Below, piece after piece: positions 26,632 through 34,619 of a stretch of DNA of 42,266 nt. The position numbers were made by a program, and so were the translations under genes. Below the pieces are notes generated by a model. That model made no database searches. It was not told the origin of the DNA and saw nothing but the letters and a program-made list of their open reading frames with translations. The stretch lies in contig JADLDI010000119.1 in the NCBI GenBank assembly GCA_020846745.1, positions 1-42,266 on the forward strand, read 5' to 3'. Numbering within the stretch: position 1 is the stretch's first letter; each line of letters starts with the position of its first letter. Source of the DNA: Bryobacterales bacterium. GTDB taxonomy: Bacteria; Acidobacteriota; Terriglobia; Bryobacterales; Bryobacteraceae.

Positions 26632-27899
26632 TGTTTGATTTCCTCGACTTTCAGGCACAGGCCATCGATCGCCGTAACACGAACGGGCAGGCCCTGTGCA
26701 ATCGGCTGTCCCGCTTGAGCGTTCCAATATTCACCGTGAATGAAGACCTTCCCGGTGGGGTTTAACTCGGTGTAAGCGACACCGGTTTCAAGCAACATGC
26801 CGCCGGCTCCGGTGGTGACGGGCCGGCGGCGTACTTTCACGACGAGCGAGATGAGCAGCAGGGTCACGAGTCCGAAGCCAATGCCGACGGCGAGGGCGGT
26901 TTGGAGCCGGATGCGCATCTCGGGTGGGCCTTCGACGAGAAGAGTGGCTCCGAGGACCATGGCGATGACGCCGCCGATGCCGAGCACGCCGTGCGACATG
27001 ATTTTGGCCTCGAGAATGAAAAGCACGACGGCGAGGATAAGCAAGGCGACGCCGGCCCAACTGATGGGCAGGACGGAAAGCGACATCAAGCCGAGCAAGA
27101 CGAGGATGCCGCCGAAAACTCCGGGAGCGATGACGCCCGGAGTCGTGAATTCGACATAGAGGAGGAGGCCGCCGAGCACGAGGAGGGCGAATGCCAGGTT
27201 GGGGTCGGCGATGGAATAGACTGCCTTTTCCCGCACGGATAACTGATAGGGGACGACTTGTGCGTTGGCGGTATGCAGAGTTAGTTTCGTGCCGTTGGGG
27301 CGGGTGATTTCGCGGTTGTCGAGCAAGCGCCAGAGGTCGCTTTCGTTGGCGGCAATGAGGTCGACCAGTTTGGCATCGAGGGCTTCTTTGTCGGTGAACG
27401 ACCTGGCTTCGGTGATGGCGGCCTGGGCGGCTTCGGAGTTGCGGCCGCGGCGGGCGGCGATGGTGCGCATGGCGGCGGAGGAGTCGCTTTCGACCTTGCG
27501 GCGCATGACCGGGTCCATCTGCTGGCCGAGTAAGACAGGCGAGGCGGCCCCGGTATGGGTGCCGCTGGCCATGGCCGCTATATCGCCGGCGAGGAGGATG
27601 AAGAATCCGGCTGAAGCGGCGCGTCCGCCTGGGGTGACGAAGGTGATGACCGGGACGGGCGAGGCCATCATCTGTTCGACAATCTTGCGGGTGGATTCGA
27701 GCATGCCGCCGGGAGTGTCGAGGCGGATGAGGACCGCAGCGGCTTGCTCTTGGGTGGCGCGCTCGATGGCGTGGGTGAGGATCTCTTCCGTCACCGGGTG
27801 CACCACCGAGTCGATATTGATGCTGACGATCTTGGGCGAGGGCGCGGCGGCGGCGCAGAGTAACCCCGCTAAGACCGTGGAAAGCAGTAAGGCGCGCAT
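26628..27899 (-). CDS. NfeD protein with ClpP-like serine protease domain
   Basis: A 423-residue long-form NfeD; start ATG at 27899 because it opens the signal peptide MRALLLSTVLAGLLCAAAA. The protease domain (about 23-215) has the dyad of archaeal 1510: Ser96 in GGRAASAGF and Lys135 in RRKVESD, followed by RGRN. Four or five transmembrane helices (about 225-345) follow. A C-terminal OB-type NfeD domain (about 350-423) includes ETGVAYTELNPTGKVFIHGE. It is paired with slipin downstream and probably cleaves or handles stomatin-type membrane assemblies. Confidence 0.94.
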   Translation of the reverse strand: MRALLLSTVLAGLLCAAAAPSPKIVSINIDSVVHPVTEEILTHAIERATQEQAAAVLIRLDTPGGMLESTRKIVEQMMASPVPVITFVTPGGRAASAGFFILLAGDIAAMASGTHTGAASPVLLGQQMDPVMRRKVESDSSAAMRTIAARRGRNSEAAQAAITEARSFTDKEALDAKLVDLIAANESDLWRLLDNREITRPNGTKLTLHTANAQVVPYQLSVREKAVYSIADPNLAFALLVLGGLLLYVEFTTPGVIAPGVFGGILVLLGLMSLSVLPISWAGVALLILAVVLFILEAKIMSHGVLGIGGVIAMVLGATLLVEGPPEMRIRLQTALAVGIGFGLVTLLLISLVVKVRRRPVTTGAGGMLLETGVAYTELNPTGKVFIHGEYWNAQAGQPIAQGLPVRVTAIDGLCLKVEEIKQ

Positions 27900-27972
27900 G
27901 GCACCTCCCATCTGAGCCTACGATAACGAAAAATCGGAGTAAAGGGTGCTAAGCTTGCAGCCGTCATGCCGG

Positions 27973-28080
27973 ATGATGCGGGTGGGGCAGACGCTGGAGG
28001 TGTGGTGGGAGATTCCGGGCGCGCCGTTTTGTTATTACCGGAGTGAAGTGACGGGGATTGAGGCGGTGGGGCAGGAGTAG
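27973..28080 (+). other. Short open frame, doubtful
   Basis: A 35-codon frame reading VWWEIPGAPFCYYRSEV and ending at 28080, between the NfeD start and the VapB-like relic. It has no clear ribosome site and no family I recognise. It could be a decayed gene. Nothing else is visible in 27900-28120. Confidence 0.2.
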
Positions 28081-28120
28081 AGTGGAGGAACGAGACGCTA
28101 AACTCAAGGAGAGGGCATTC

Positions 28121-28420
28121 GTGGATAAAATCGCTCTTCGTGCCCGTTCAGGGCCTGATGGTGTGGTACATGTGGACGTTGCGTCATCATTTCCCGACAG
28201 GGATCTGGATATCGTCGTCTTCCTTCATCCGGCTAACCGCCAGCCGGGCGGCCATTGGCCCAGCGAGTTTTTCACCGAAGTGGTTGGTGGATGGAATGGT
28301 GAACCGCTTCGGCGGGAAGACGAACGGGCTCTAGCGAACAATATGGTCTTAGTTACCCACAACACGGGGGAGTTTGGACGTGTTGATGGTTTGCGAATCG
28401 AGGACTGGGAACGCCCTTAG
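28121..28420 (+). pseudogene. Fusion relic of a VapBC-type locus: antitoxin start joined to toxin end
   Basis: From the GTG at 28121 (AAGGAG upstream) a 99-residue frame begins DKIALRARSGPDGVVHV with SSFPDRDLDIVVFL and WPSEFFTEVVGGW. From memory this matches the N-terminal 65 or so residues of a common antitoxin. It then runs directly into ERALANNMVLVTHNTGEFGR and ends LRIEDWERP, the C-terminal tail of a PIN-domain VapC toxin. The acidic residues of the PIN active site are all absent. The simplest reading is an in-frame deletion removing the antitoxin end and about three quarters of the toxin. Confidence 0.65.
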
Positions 28421-28468
28421 GCGAAAGCGACTTCAGCACCGGACGTGGTCATGCGCGCGGTGGACTTC

Positions 28469-29308
28469 TTAGGAGTCCGGTTTGCGTGCCGAGACCACCC
28501 GGGGCCAGCCGGCGAGGTCGGCGGTTACTTCAATTTGTTGCCAACCTTCGAGGAGGGCGGTTACGCGGGATTGGGCCTGGTAGCCGATTTCCATGATGAG
28601 CCAGCCGCCGGGTTTGAGGATACGGGAGGCGTCGGCGATCAGGCGTTCGTAGATTTCGACACCGGTGGGTCCGCCGAAGAGGGCAACCGGGGGTTCCCAA
28701 TCGCGGACTTCGCGTTGGAGGGTTTGGCCTTCGGGTTCGGGGATGTAGGGGGGGTTGGAGAGGACCAGATCGAAGGCTTGGTTGGGCAGGGCGCTAGCGA
28801 GGTCCATGGCGGCGAACTGAACTGTCGCGCCGAGAGCCCGTGAGTTGGAGCGGGCGACCTCGATGGCGGCGGTTGAGATGTCGGTGGCGAAGGTTTCTTT
28901 ACAACCTGTTTCGAGTTGCCAGGTGATGGCGATGGCTCCGCTGCCGGCGCCGATGTCGACGGTCCGCTGGGCGTAGCGGGCGCGGTCGAGGGCAACTTCG
29001 ATGATGTGTTCGGTTTCCGGGCGGGGAATGAGGACAGCCGGTGAGACGCGGAATGCGCGGTTGTAGAACTCCTGGGTTTTAGTGATGTACTGCGTGGGTT
29101 TGCCTTGGAGACGCTCGTAGAGGTAGCGGCCGTAGTGGATCCAGGCAAGTTCGGAGAGTTCGTCTTCGGGGTGGGTATAGAGGTAGGTTTTAGGCTTGCT
29201 GAGGGCGTGGCAGAGGAGCACTTCGGCCGTCAGTTTCGGCGCCAGGACCGCTCCCCGTTCCAACAGATCCGTCCCCTCGCGCAGGGCGTTTTTGACCGTG
29301 ATACGCAT
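28469..29308 (-). CDS. prmC: Peptide chain release factor N5-glutamine methyltransferase PrmC
   Basis: A 279-residue enzyme that methylates the GGQ glutamine of release factors. The start is the ATG at 29308 (MRITVKNALREG); a TTG just upstream is possible. The N-terminal helical domain (1-85) is followed by the SAM domain with VDIGAGSGAIAI (about 117-128), ATDIS, and the catalytic NPPY (185-188). Its substrate RF1 is encoded close by (30492-31568), separated by a glycosyltransferase gene. The start lies 119 bases inside that gene's 3' end. Confidence 0.96.
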   Translation of the reverse strand: MRITVKNALREGTDLLERGAVLAPKLTAEVLLCHALSKPKTYLYTHPEDELSELAWIHYGRYLYERLQGKPTQYITKTQEFYNRAFRVSPAVLIPRPETEHIIEVALDRARYAQRTVDIGAGSGAIAITWQLETGCKETFATDISTAAIEVARSNSRALGATVQFAAMDLASALPNQAFDLVLSNPPYIPEPEGQTLQREVRDWEPPVALFGGPTGVEIYERLIADASRILKPGGWLIMEIGYQAQSRVTALLEGWQQIEVTADLAGWPRVVSARKPDS

Positions 29309-30380
29309 CAATGGCAGCAGTGATCAGTATTGATGCTAACAGGACAGGGGCGAGGGCACTGTAGGGCGGATCCAGGAGGATGAAGATGGGCGTGATGGGG
29401 AGGGCGGCGATGACGGCGACGGTCTTCAGAGCTTTCGAGACAGGTTCGGCACCCATGACTGCGGCTACGAGAAGCAGGGCAAACAGGTCGGCCATGTAGG
29501 CATGGTGGCCGACTAGGATGCCGGCGACGATGGCGAGTACGGCGGCGACGCGGAAGTTCGGGGTGTGGTGGATGGTGTAGACGAGGAGGAGCAGGGTTAA
29601 GGCGCTGAGGGTTAGCTCGGTGGTGAGGCCTCCACCTACGATGGCGGCGAAACCTCGCCAGTTGGGCATGAGGGCGACGTCGGTGTGGAGGTCGCCGCGG
29701 GAGAGGAGGGCGGCGAAGCCGGTCCACCAGGTTGGGCCTTGGGCGACGGTGCTGAGGGCGAACAGGGCGGCGAATCCAGTGGCGGCGCCGGCGAGGTAGC
29801 GCCACTTGCGGTGTTGGAGGACGGCTAGGGGGAAGAGGAGGAAGAGGTGGAATTTGATGGTGCAGAGGGAGAGGAGGAGTCCGGCGAGGAAATGAGAGGG
29901 ACGGTTCGTGAGTAGCAGCGAGAAGCCGGCGATTGCGACTGCCAGGCCCACGTCTTGTCCGTTGGCTACTGTCACCAGCAGGACCGGGGACATGGCGGCC
30001 AGGATTAGCAGGTTGGGGAACTTTCGGGCGTAGAGGAGGAGGAAGGTCAGGACGGCGCCAATGGCTATGGTTTGAAAGACGGCGTAGGCGGTGCGGTAGG
30101 GCAGTGCGCCCAGGGGTTTCAGGATCAGCGCGTACCAGGGGAGGCGGGTGTAGTAGATGCCGGGGTAGTAGTCGTGATTGCGGGTGACCTGTTTTTCGAT
30201 TTCGTAGCTGGCTTGGGGGTTGTATAGGTTTGGCGTGCCGATTAGACGGGCGCCGGCGTAGAGTTGGAGGAAGTCGTTTTCGCCGGCGAGTGCCCGGTCT
30301 TGCAGCGGGCGGCCCCAGACCAGAAACAGCGTCAGGCCCAGCAGCGCCGAAACCAGGTAGGTCCGACGCATAGAGTTCAT
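29190..30380 (-). CDS. GT87-type membrane glycosyltransferase (DUF2029)
   Basis: A 396-residue polytopic membrane protein with about nine hydrophobic segments. N-terminal features of the family are present: an aspartate in ENDFLQLYAGARL, then YNPQASYE, and YYPGIYYTRLPWYALILKPLG. GT87 enzymes use polyprenyl-phosphate mannose or similar donors on the outer face of the membrane; the acceptor is unknown here. The last 40 residues (after ILITAAIDAYHG) are Gly/Arg/Pro-rich, lie over the prmC start and look like read-through. Start ATG at 30380 or 30371. Confidence 0.8.
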   Translation of the reverse strand: MNSMRRTYLVSALLGLTLFLVWGRPLQDRALAGENDFLQLYAGARLIGTPNLYNPQASYEIEKQVTRNHDYYPGIYYTRLPWYALILKPLGALPYRTAYAVFQTIAIGAVLTFLLLYARKFPNLLILAAMSPVLLVTVANGQDVGLAVAIAGFSLLLTNRPSHFLAGLLLSLCTIKFHLFLLFPLAVLQHRKWRYLAGAATGFAALFALSTVAQGPTWWTGFAALLSRGDLHTDVALMPNWRGFAAIVGGGLTTELTLSALTLLLLVYTIHHTPNFRVAAVLAIVAGILVGHHAYMADLFALLLVAAVMGAEPVSKALKTVAVIAALPITPIFILLDPPYSALAPVLLASILITAAIDAYHGQKRPARGDGSVGTGSGPGAETDGRSAPLPRPQQA

Positions 30381-30491
30381 TTACGGACTAGAACAACACC
30401 ACTCCTTGGCGAGATTGAGCAAGGATCCCAAACACCGCTCCCTTGCGATCGCGGCCCGGTTACGAATCCCGGCAATACATATCTTTGGACA

Positions 30492-31568
30492 CTAGGCTCC
30501 GTTTTCATCTTGGAGCTTTTTCGTCTGGTAGTAGGTGGTGACCGCGTCGATCAGCGGTTCCAGCCGGCCTTCCATGACAAGGTTCAACTGGTAAATCGTA
30601 AGTCCGATACGGTGATCGGTCACGCGATTTTCCTTGAAGTTATATGTCCGGATTTTCTCCGAGCGGTCGCCTGAGCCGACCATGGATTTGCGCTCGGCGC
30701 CGATCGCTTCCTGCTGCTTGGCCAATTCGATTTCGTAGAGTCGTGAGCGAAGAACGCGCATGGCCTTTTCGCGATTCTTGATCTGCGACTTTTCGTCCTG
30801 GCAGGAGACGACGAGATTGGTGGGCAGGTGCGTCACGCGGACGGCCGAGTAGGTGGTGTTGACGCTCTGGCCGCCGGGTCCGGAAGAACAGAAGGTATCG
30901 ATGCGGATGTCTTTGGGATCGACCTTGATTTCGACGTCGTCCGCTTCGGGCAGCACGGCGACGGTTACGGCGGAGGTGTGGATGCGGCCCTGCTGTTCGG
31001 TGGCGGGTACGCGCTGCACGCGGTGGACGCCGCTTTCGTACTTGAGGCGGGAGAAGACTTTCTTGCCGCTGATCAGCGCGATGACTTCCTTGAGGCCGCC
31101 GATGGAGGATTCCGAAGCGGAGGTAACTTCGACGCGCCAGCCCTGATCTTCGGCCCAGCGGGAATACATGCGGAACATTTCGGCGCAGAAGAGGGTGGCC
31201 TCGTCGCCGCCGGTGCCGGCGCGGATTTCGAGAACGATGTCTTTCTCGTCGTTGGGGTCTTTGGGCAGGAGCAGGATTTTGAGATCCTGTTCGAGGCGTT
31301 CGCGTTCGGGTTCAAGGCGGGTGATGTCTTCTTCGGCCATCGCCTTGATTTCGGGGTCGGGCTCTTCGAGCATGAGGCGAGCGCCTTCAAGGTCGGCGTC
31401 GACTTTCTTCCATTCGCGGTATTTGGAGACGATCTCTTCCAAATCGTTGTGGGCTTTGGCCGTTTTGCGATACTGCTCCGGGTTGTTGATGATGTCCGGG
31501 TCGGCCATCTGCCGGGTCAGTTCTTCAAATCGTTGTTCGGCCTCGTCCAGCCGTTGGCGGTAGTGCAT
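30492..31568 (-). CDS. prfA: Peptide chain release factor 1
   Basis: A 358-residue class I release factor that reads UAA and UAG and triggers peptide release at the ribosome. The PxT-type anticodon motif is PAT (188-190) in VHRVQRVPATEQQGRIHTSA, typical of RF1 rather than RF2 (SPF). The GGQ catalytic motif is at 232-234 (SSGPGGQSVNTTYSAVRVTH). Length and domain order are normal. It is next to DUF1385 and near prmC, a frequent arrangement. Confidence 0.98.
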   Translation of the reverse strand: MHYRQRLDEAEQRFEELTRQMADPDIINNPEQYRKTAKAHNDLEEIVSKYREWKKVDADLEGARLMLEEPDPEIKAMAEEDITRLEPERERLEQDLKILLLPKDPNDEKDIVLEIRAGTGGDEATLFCAEMFRMYSRWAEDQGWRVEVTSASESSIGGLKEVIALISGKKVFSRLKYESGVHRVQRVPATEQQGRIHTSAVTVAVLPEADDVEIKVDPKDIRIDTFCSSGPGGQSVNTTYSAVRVTHLPTNLVVSCQDEKSQIKNREKAMRVLRSRLYEIELAKQQEAIGAERKSMVGSGDRSEKIRTYNFKENRVTDHRIGLTIYQLNLVMEGRLEPLIDAVTTYYQTKKLQDENGA

Positions 31569-31588
31569 TCGGTCCTAAATTTCCTGAA

Positions 31589-32572
31589 TCAGGCGATCAC
31601 CAGTTGACCGCCCTGCTTCCGCTCAAGCGCCATGGCGCCTTCGAGCGCGATAATCGCAATCTGCGTCTGATCGTTCGCCGGGGGTTGGGTGGTGATCCGC
31701 TGGAGCCAGAGGCCGGGGGCGGTGAGCAGGGCGAGGAGGGATCCGCGGCGCCTGGCGGCGAACCGGATGACCTCATAACTCAGGCCCGCGATGAGCGGGA
31801 GCAACACGATGCGCGAGGCGAACTTCGCGCCAAAGGAATCGAACGGGAGCACGGTGTAGACCAGCATCGAAATGATCATGACGGTGATCAGGAAGCTGGT
31901 TCCGCAGCGGGGGTGCCAAGTGGGGAAGCGCTGGGCGATTTCGACGGCGACGGGACGGCCGGATTCGTAATTGAATACGACGCGGTGCTCGGCGCCGTGG
32001 TATTCAAACACGCGGTGAATGTCGCTGAATCGTGAAATTCCATAGAGGAAGGCGAGAAAGATCAGGATGCGGATGATGCCGTCGGTAAGGTTGAATAAAA
32101 CGCGGCCCTGGATTTCCGGGGCGACGGCGCCGAGTTTTGTAGTGAGCCAGAGCGGGACGAGTTTATAGGCGAAGATGAAGAACAGCAGGGAAAAGGCGAG
32201 TTGGATGCCCATGGCCCAGTTGGAGAAGGGCTTTTCCTGCTTACCTTTGGCCTTCTGCTCGTCTTCCAGTGCGGCGTTGGCGGAAAACTGTAAAGCCTTG
32301 AATCCGAGCGACATGGCTTGGCCGAGCGTGCCGAGCCCGCGGAGAATGGGGTACTTGAAGATCGGATACTTGTCCGATACTTTGCCGAGGGGCTGCTCCT
32401 CGGTAACCACCTCGCCATTTGGCTTGCGCACGGCGACGCAATAAGAATGAGGGGCGCGCATCATCACGCCCTCCATGACAGCCTGCCCGCCGATGAGCGT
32501 CTCTTCGCCGCTTTCGAGAACCGGCAACAACTGTACATGCGCCGCAAAACGGACTACGTCCCGAACCGCCAA
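31589..32572 (-). CDS. DUF1385 (YqhQ-like) membrane protein
   Basis: A 327-residue protein. The TTG at 32572 is chosen as start because AAGGAGGT (32586-32579) lies 6 bases upstream and the family begins around VQLLPVLESGEETLIGGQAV. An open frame to 32686 is otherwise unsupported. Signature: GGQAVMEGVMMRAPHSYCVAVR, then four or five transmembrane segments (about 115-260). The conserved FEYHGAEHRVVFNYE and FPTWHPRCGTSFL are intact. Biochemical function is unknown. The gene is 20 bases upstream of prfA and probably shares its operon. Confidence 0.9.
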   Translation of the reverse strand: MAVRDVVRFAAHVQLLPVLESGEETLIGGQAVMEGVMMRAPHSYCVAVRKPNGEVVTEEQPLGKVSDKYPIFKYPILRGLGTLGQAMSLGFKALQFSANAALEDEQKAKGKQEKPFSNWAMGIQLAFSLLFFIFAYKLVPLWLTTKLGAVAPEIQGRVLFNLTDGIIRILIFLAFLYGISRFSDIHRVFEYHGAEHRVVFNYESGRPVAVEIAQRFPTWHPRCGTSFLITVMIISMLVYTVLPFDSFGAKFASRIVLLPLIAGLSYEVIRFAARRRGSLLALLTAPGLWLQRITTQPPANDQTQIAIIALEGAMALERKQGGQLVIA

Positions 32573-32578
32573 ATGCCT

Positions 32579-32586
32579 ACCTCCTT
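32579..32586 (-). promoter_or_regulatory. Ribosome binding site deciding a TTG start
   Basis: AAGGAGGT on the minus strand, an almost ideal Shine-Dalgarno site, sits six bases before TTG 32572. It justifies the rare start codon for the DUF1385 gene. Confidence 0.7.
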
Positions 32587-32695
32587 GTTCAGAATACCAC
32601 CCACGAGACGCGAGATCCCTCTGAAAATCATCGGTTTTGCGGGGGTACCTGGTTAACGGATGCAGCAAAGGGGGCGTTGGTTCCAAGGCGGGCGT

Positions 32696-32732
32696 TAAGG
32701 CAAAAGCTAAGGCAAAAGCTAAGGCAAAAAGC
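32696..32732 (+). repeat. Three tandem 12-base repeats
   Basis: TAAGGCAAAAGC occurs at 32696-32707 and 32708-32719 and, with one extra A, at 32720-32732. It lies in the divergent intergenic region between DUF1385 and the selenoprotein gene. Confidence 0.85.
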
Positions 32733-32806
32733 GAGCCTGCCGCCGGTTGTCGGAAAGCAGGCGCGTGCGTTAGGCCCGTGCCTTAGGAGTGGTATGGTTG
32801 GTACAC

Positions 32807-34063
32807 ATGTCATCGCGCCGACTCTTATTGCGGAGCCTTCTGACGCTGCTCGCGGGAATCACCGTCATTCATCCGACGCATGCCCAGGATGAGGCCGTAC
32901 CGTGGTTCGATAACTACGCCGACGCTTTGCGCGAAGCCAGGCGTTCCGGCAAGCCGATTTTCCTTGAATTTCGCTGCGAGCCTTGAACGGTCGGCAGAGT
33001 CTTCGACGCACAGGTTGTGCTGTCGCCGATCACCTCAAAACGCGGCCAGTTGATGAGCCAGTACGTGTGTGCGCGCATCACGCGCATGGACGACATCAAT
33101 ATTGGTCTGTTCGACTACGACCGGAACAACACCCTCTACTACTTTTTGCTCAATGCCGACGAACATATCTATATGCGGTACGGCGGCCGCGACGCCGCTT
33201 CGCAGGACACCTACCTTCATCTTTCGAGCATTGAACTGGCGCTGGCCAAGGGCCTGGAACTGCACAAGGCCTGGCAACGTGGGGAGATCAAGAAAACAGA
33301 TCCGCCGAAGCCGCTGTATCCACGGGAAGTGCCGCTGCTGGTGGAACGGACATTCAAACGCGGCCAGTGTGTGGAGTGCCACCTGATCGGCGACTTTCTG
33401 AATCAGCACCGCGAGCTGGACGGCACGCTCGACAAGCCGCAGCACATGTACCGGTCGCCGGACATCAAGACCCTCGGCATCCATCTGGATGTGGCGCAAG
33501 GGCTGGTGGTGAAAGATGCGCAGGGCGCGGTGCGCGCAGGGGGCATGCGCGCGGGCGACCGCATCAGCGCGGTTAACGGCACGCCCGTGCACACATTCGG
33601 CGACCTGCAGTGGTACTACGACAAGACGCCACGAAGTGCGAAGCAGGTGCGCTTCACGGTGGATCGCGTGGGCGCTGTGCAGGAACTCACGGTCGACTTA
33701 CCCGTGCGGTGGTGGCTGACGGACATACGGTACCGGCAACTCACCATCGACCCGCGCGTGTATTTCGAATCGCGCCCGTTAACGGCGGCTGAAAAGGAGC
33801 AACATAAGCTGCCGGTTGACGGGTTCGCGTCGGAAGTAACGCACGTGGATGCATTCGCGCATATGATGAAGAGCCACGGTTTGAAAGTGGGCGACATTGT
33901 GGCGGCGGTGGATGGGACGCAAACGGACGATCTGGCCCATACGGCCGAGCTTTACATCAAGCTGCGCAAGAAGGCCGGCGATGAGGTTACGCTGGATGTG
34001 ATCCGCGGCTCTGAGCGTTTGAAGATGCCGCTGAAATCGTTTCGTATGAGTTTTCGCAAATGA
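32807..34063 (+). CDS. Candidate selenoprotein: secreted thioredoxin-like/CxxCH/double-PDZ protein with TGA-encoded Sec60
   Basis: One reading frame runs from ATG 32807 to 34063 with a single in-frame TGA at 32984-32986. Reading it as selenocysteine gives 418 residues. A signal peptide covers 1-27 (RRLLLRSLLTLLAG..., cleavage near THAQ). The thioredoxin-like part (about 30-135) has strand PIFLEF followed by Cys57-Glu-Pro-Sec60, a CxxU redox motif, then a helix. CVECH (188-192) is a CxxCH motif that could bind heme c or serve as a thiol pair. A PDZ domain (about 222-285; GLVVKDAQGAVRAGGMRAGD) and a second PDZ-like domain (about 335-415) follow. The downstream half (from 33017) has no good ribosome site of its own. 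The next gene, a DsbD-alpha-like protein, overlaps by ATGA. A simple nonsense mutation is the alternative. I recall that public annotation uses a Trx/PDZ (seleno)protein family name; this needs checking. Confidence 0.8.
32989..33031 (+). promoter_or_regulatory. Candidate bacterial SECIS element
   Basis: Immediately after the in-frame TGA the mRNA can fold as follows. The lower stem is 32989-32995 with 33025-33031 (7 bp, one G-U), with a 9-base 5' internal loop. The upper stem is 33005-33007 with 33022-33024, a bulged U at 33021, then 33008-33012 with 33016-33020 (GCACA/TGTGC). The apical loop is GGU (33013-33015). The loop begins 26 bases after the TGA. Bacterial SECIS models call for an apical loop with G among its first two bases, about 16-37 bases downstream of UGA, on a stem of at least four pairs; this fits. 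E. coli fdhF also has a GGU loop, but its bulged U is on the 5' side. Confidence 0.7.
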
Positions 34064-34581
34064 AGCTTTCGCTGCTGCTGCTGGCAAGCGCCGCTGTTGT
34101 GTCCGGCGGTTGGACCGAACCGGTCCATGTCCGCCACGAATTGAAGCCGTGCATCTCGTATCGCGCCAAACTGGCTGGTGAGTACCTGATTGTAGAAGCG
34201 ACGCTCGACGAGGGCTGGCACACGTTCGCCATGGACAACCAGAAGCGGGCGGACGACAAGCTGGCGGGCAAGAAAGCGCTCGGGATCGATCGCGAAACGT
34301 CGATTCAGTTGAACAACGGCCTGTCGGCAACGGGCGGCTGGCTGCAATCCGCACCCAAGGACTTTTCCAAACCCGAGTTGCGCTGGTTCAGTTGGGGTTT
34401 CGAGAAGAAGGCCTACTTCGCGGCGAAGGTGAAGCCGGCGGGCGCGGGTCCGGCGCAGTTGACCATCAAAGGACAAGCTTGCACGGAATCGGTGTGCAAA
34501 AACATCGACGTCGAATTAACCGTGCCGGTCAAGGCCGATCCGGAAGACGCGGCCGTGAAATCGCTGACGCCTGTGCGCTAG
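34060..34581 (+). CDS. DsbD N-terminal (alpha)-domain-like periplasmic protein
   Basis: A 173-residue protein whose ATG overlaps the selenoprotein stop (ATGA). A signal peptide covers 1-16. The rest is an immunoglobulin-like beta domain ending in ACTESVCKNIDVELTVPV, with Cys141 and Cys146. This corresponds to the Cys-containing loop of DsbD-alpha, which carries electrons from the membrane to periplasmic thiol proteins. The spacing is CX4C rather than the CX5C of E. coli. No DsbD membrane domain is attached. Coupling to the CxxU protein suggests a joint redox role. Confidence 0.78.
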   Translation: MKLSLLLLASAAVVSGGWTEPVHVRHELKPCISYRAKLAGEYLIVEATLDEGWHTFAMDNQKRADDKLAGKKALGIDRETSIQLNNGLSATGGWLQSAPKDFSKPELRWFSWGFEKKAYFAAKVKPAGAGPAQLTIKGQACTESVCKNIDVELTVPVKADPEDAAVKSLTPVR

Positions 34582-34619
34582 CTGAGCGTCAGGCCGTGCC
34601 GCCCGACTATCCTGAAAGA

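Noticed and set aside
30828..31607. Long plus-strand frame opposite prfA
   Set aside because: A shadow of a highly conserved gene; Gly/Asp/Phe-rich composition typical of antisense frames.
33017..34063. Independent PDZ protein starting at 33017
   Set aside because: This start has no ribosome site, lies inside the thioredoxin-like domain and inside the SECIS-like hairpin, and lacks a signal peptide that the upstream part supplies.
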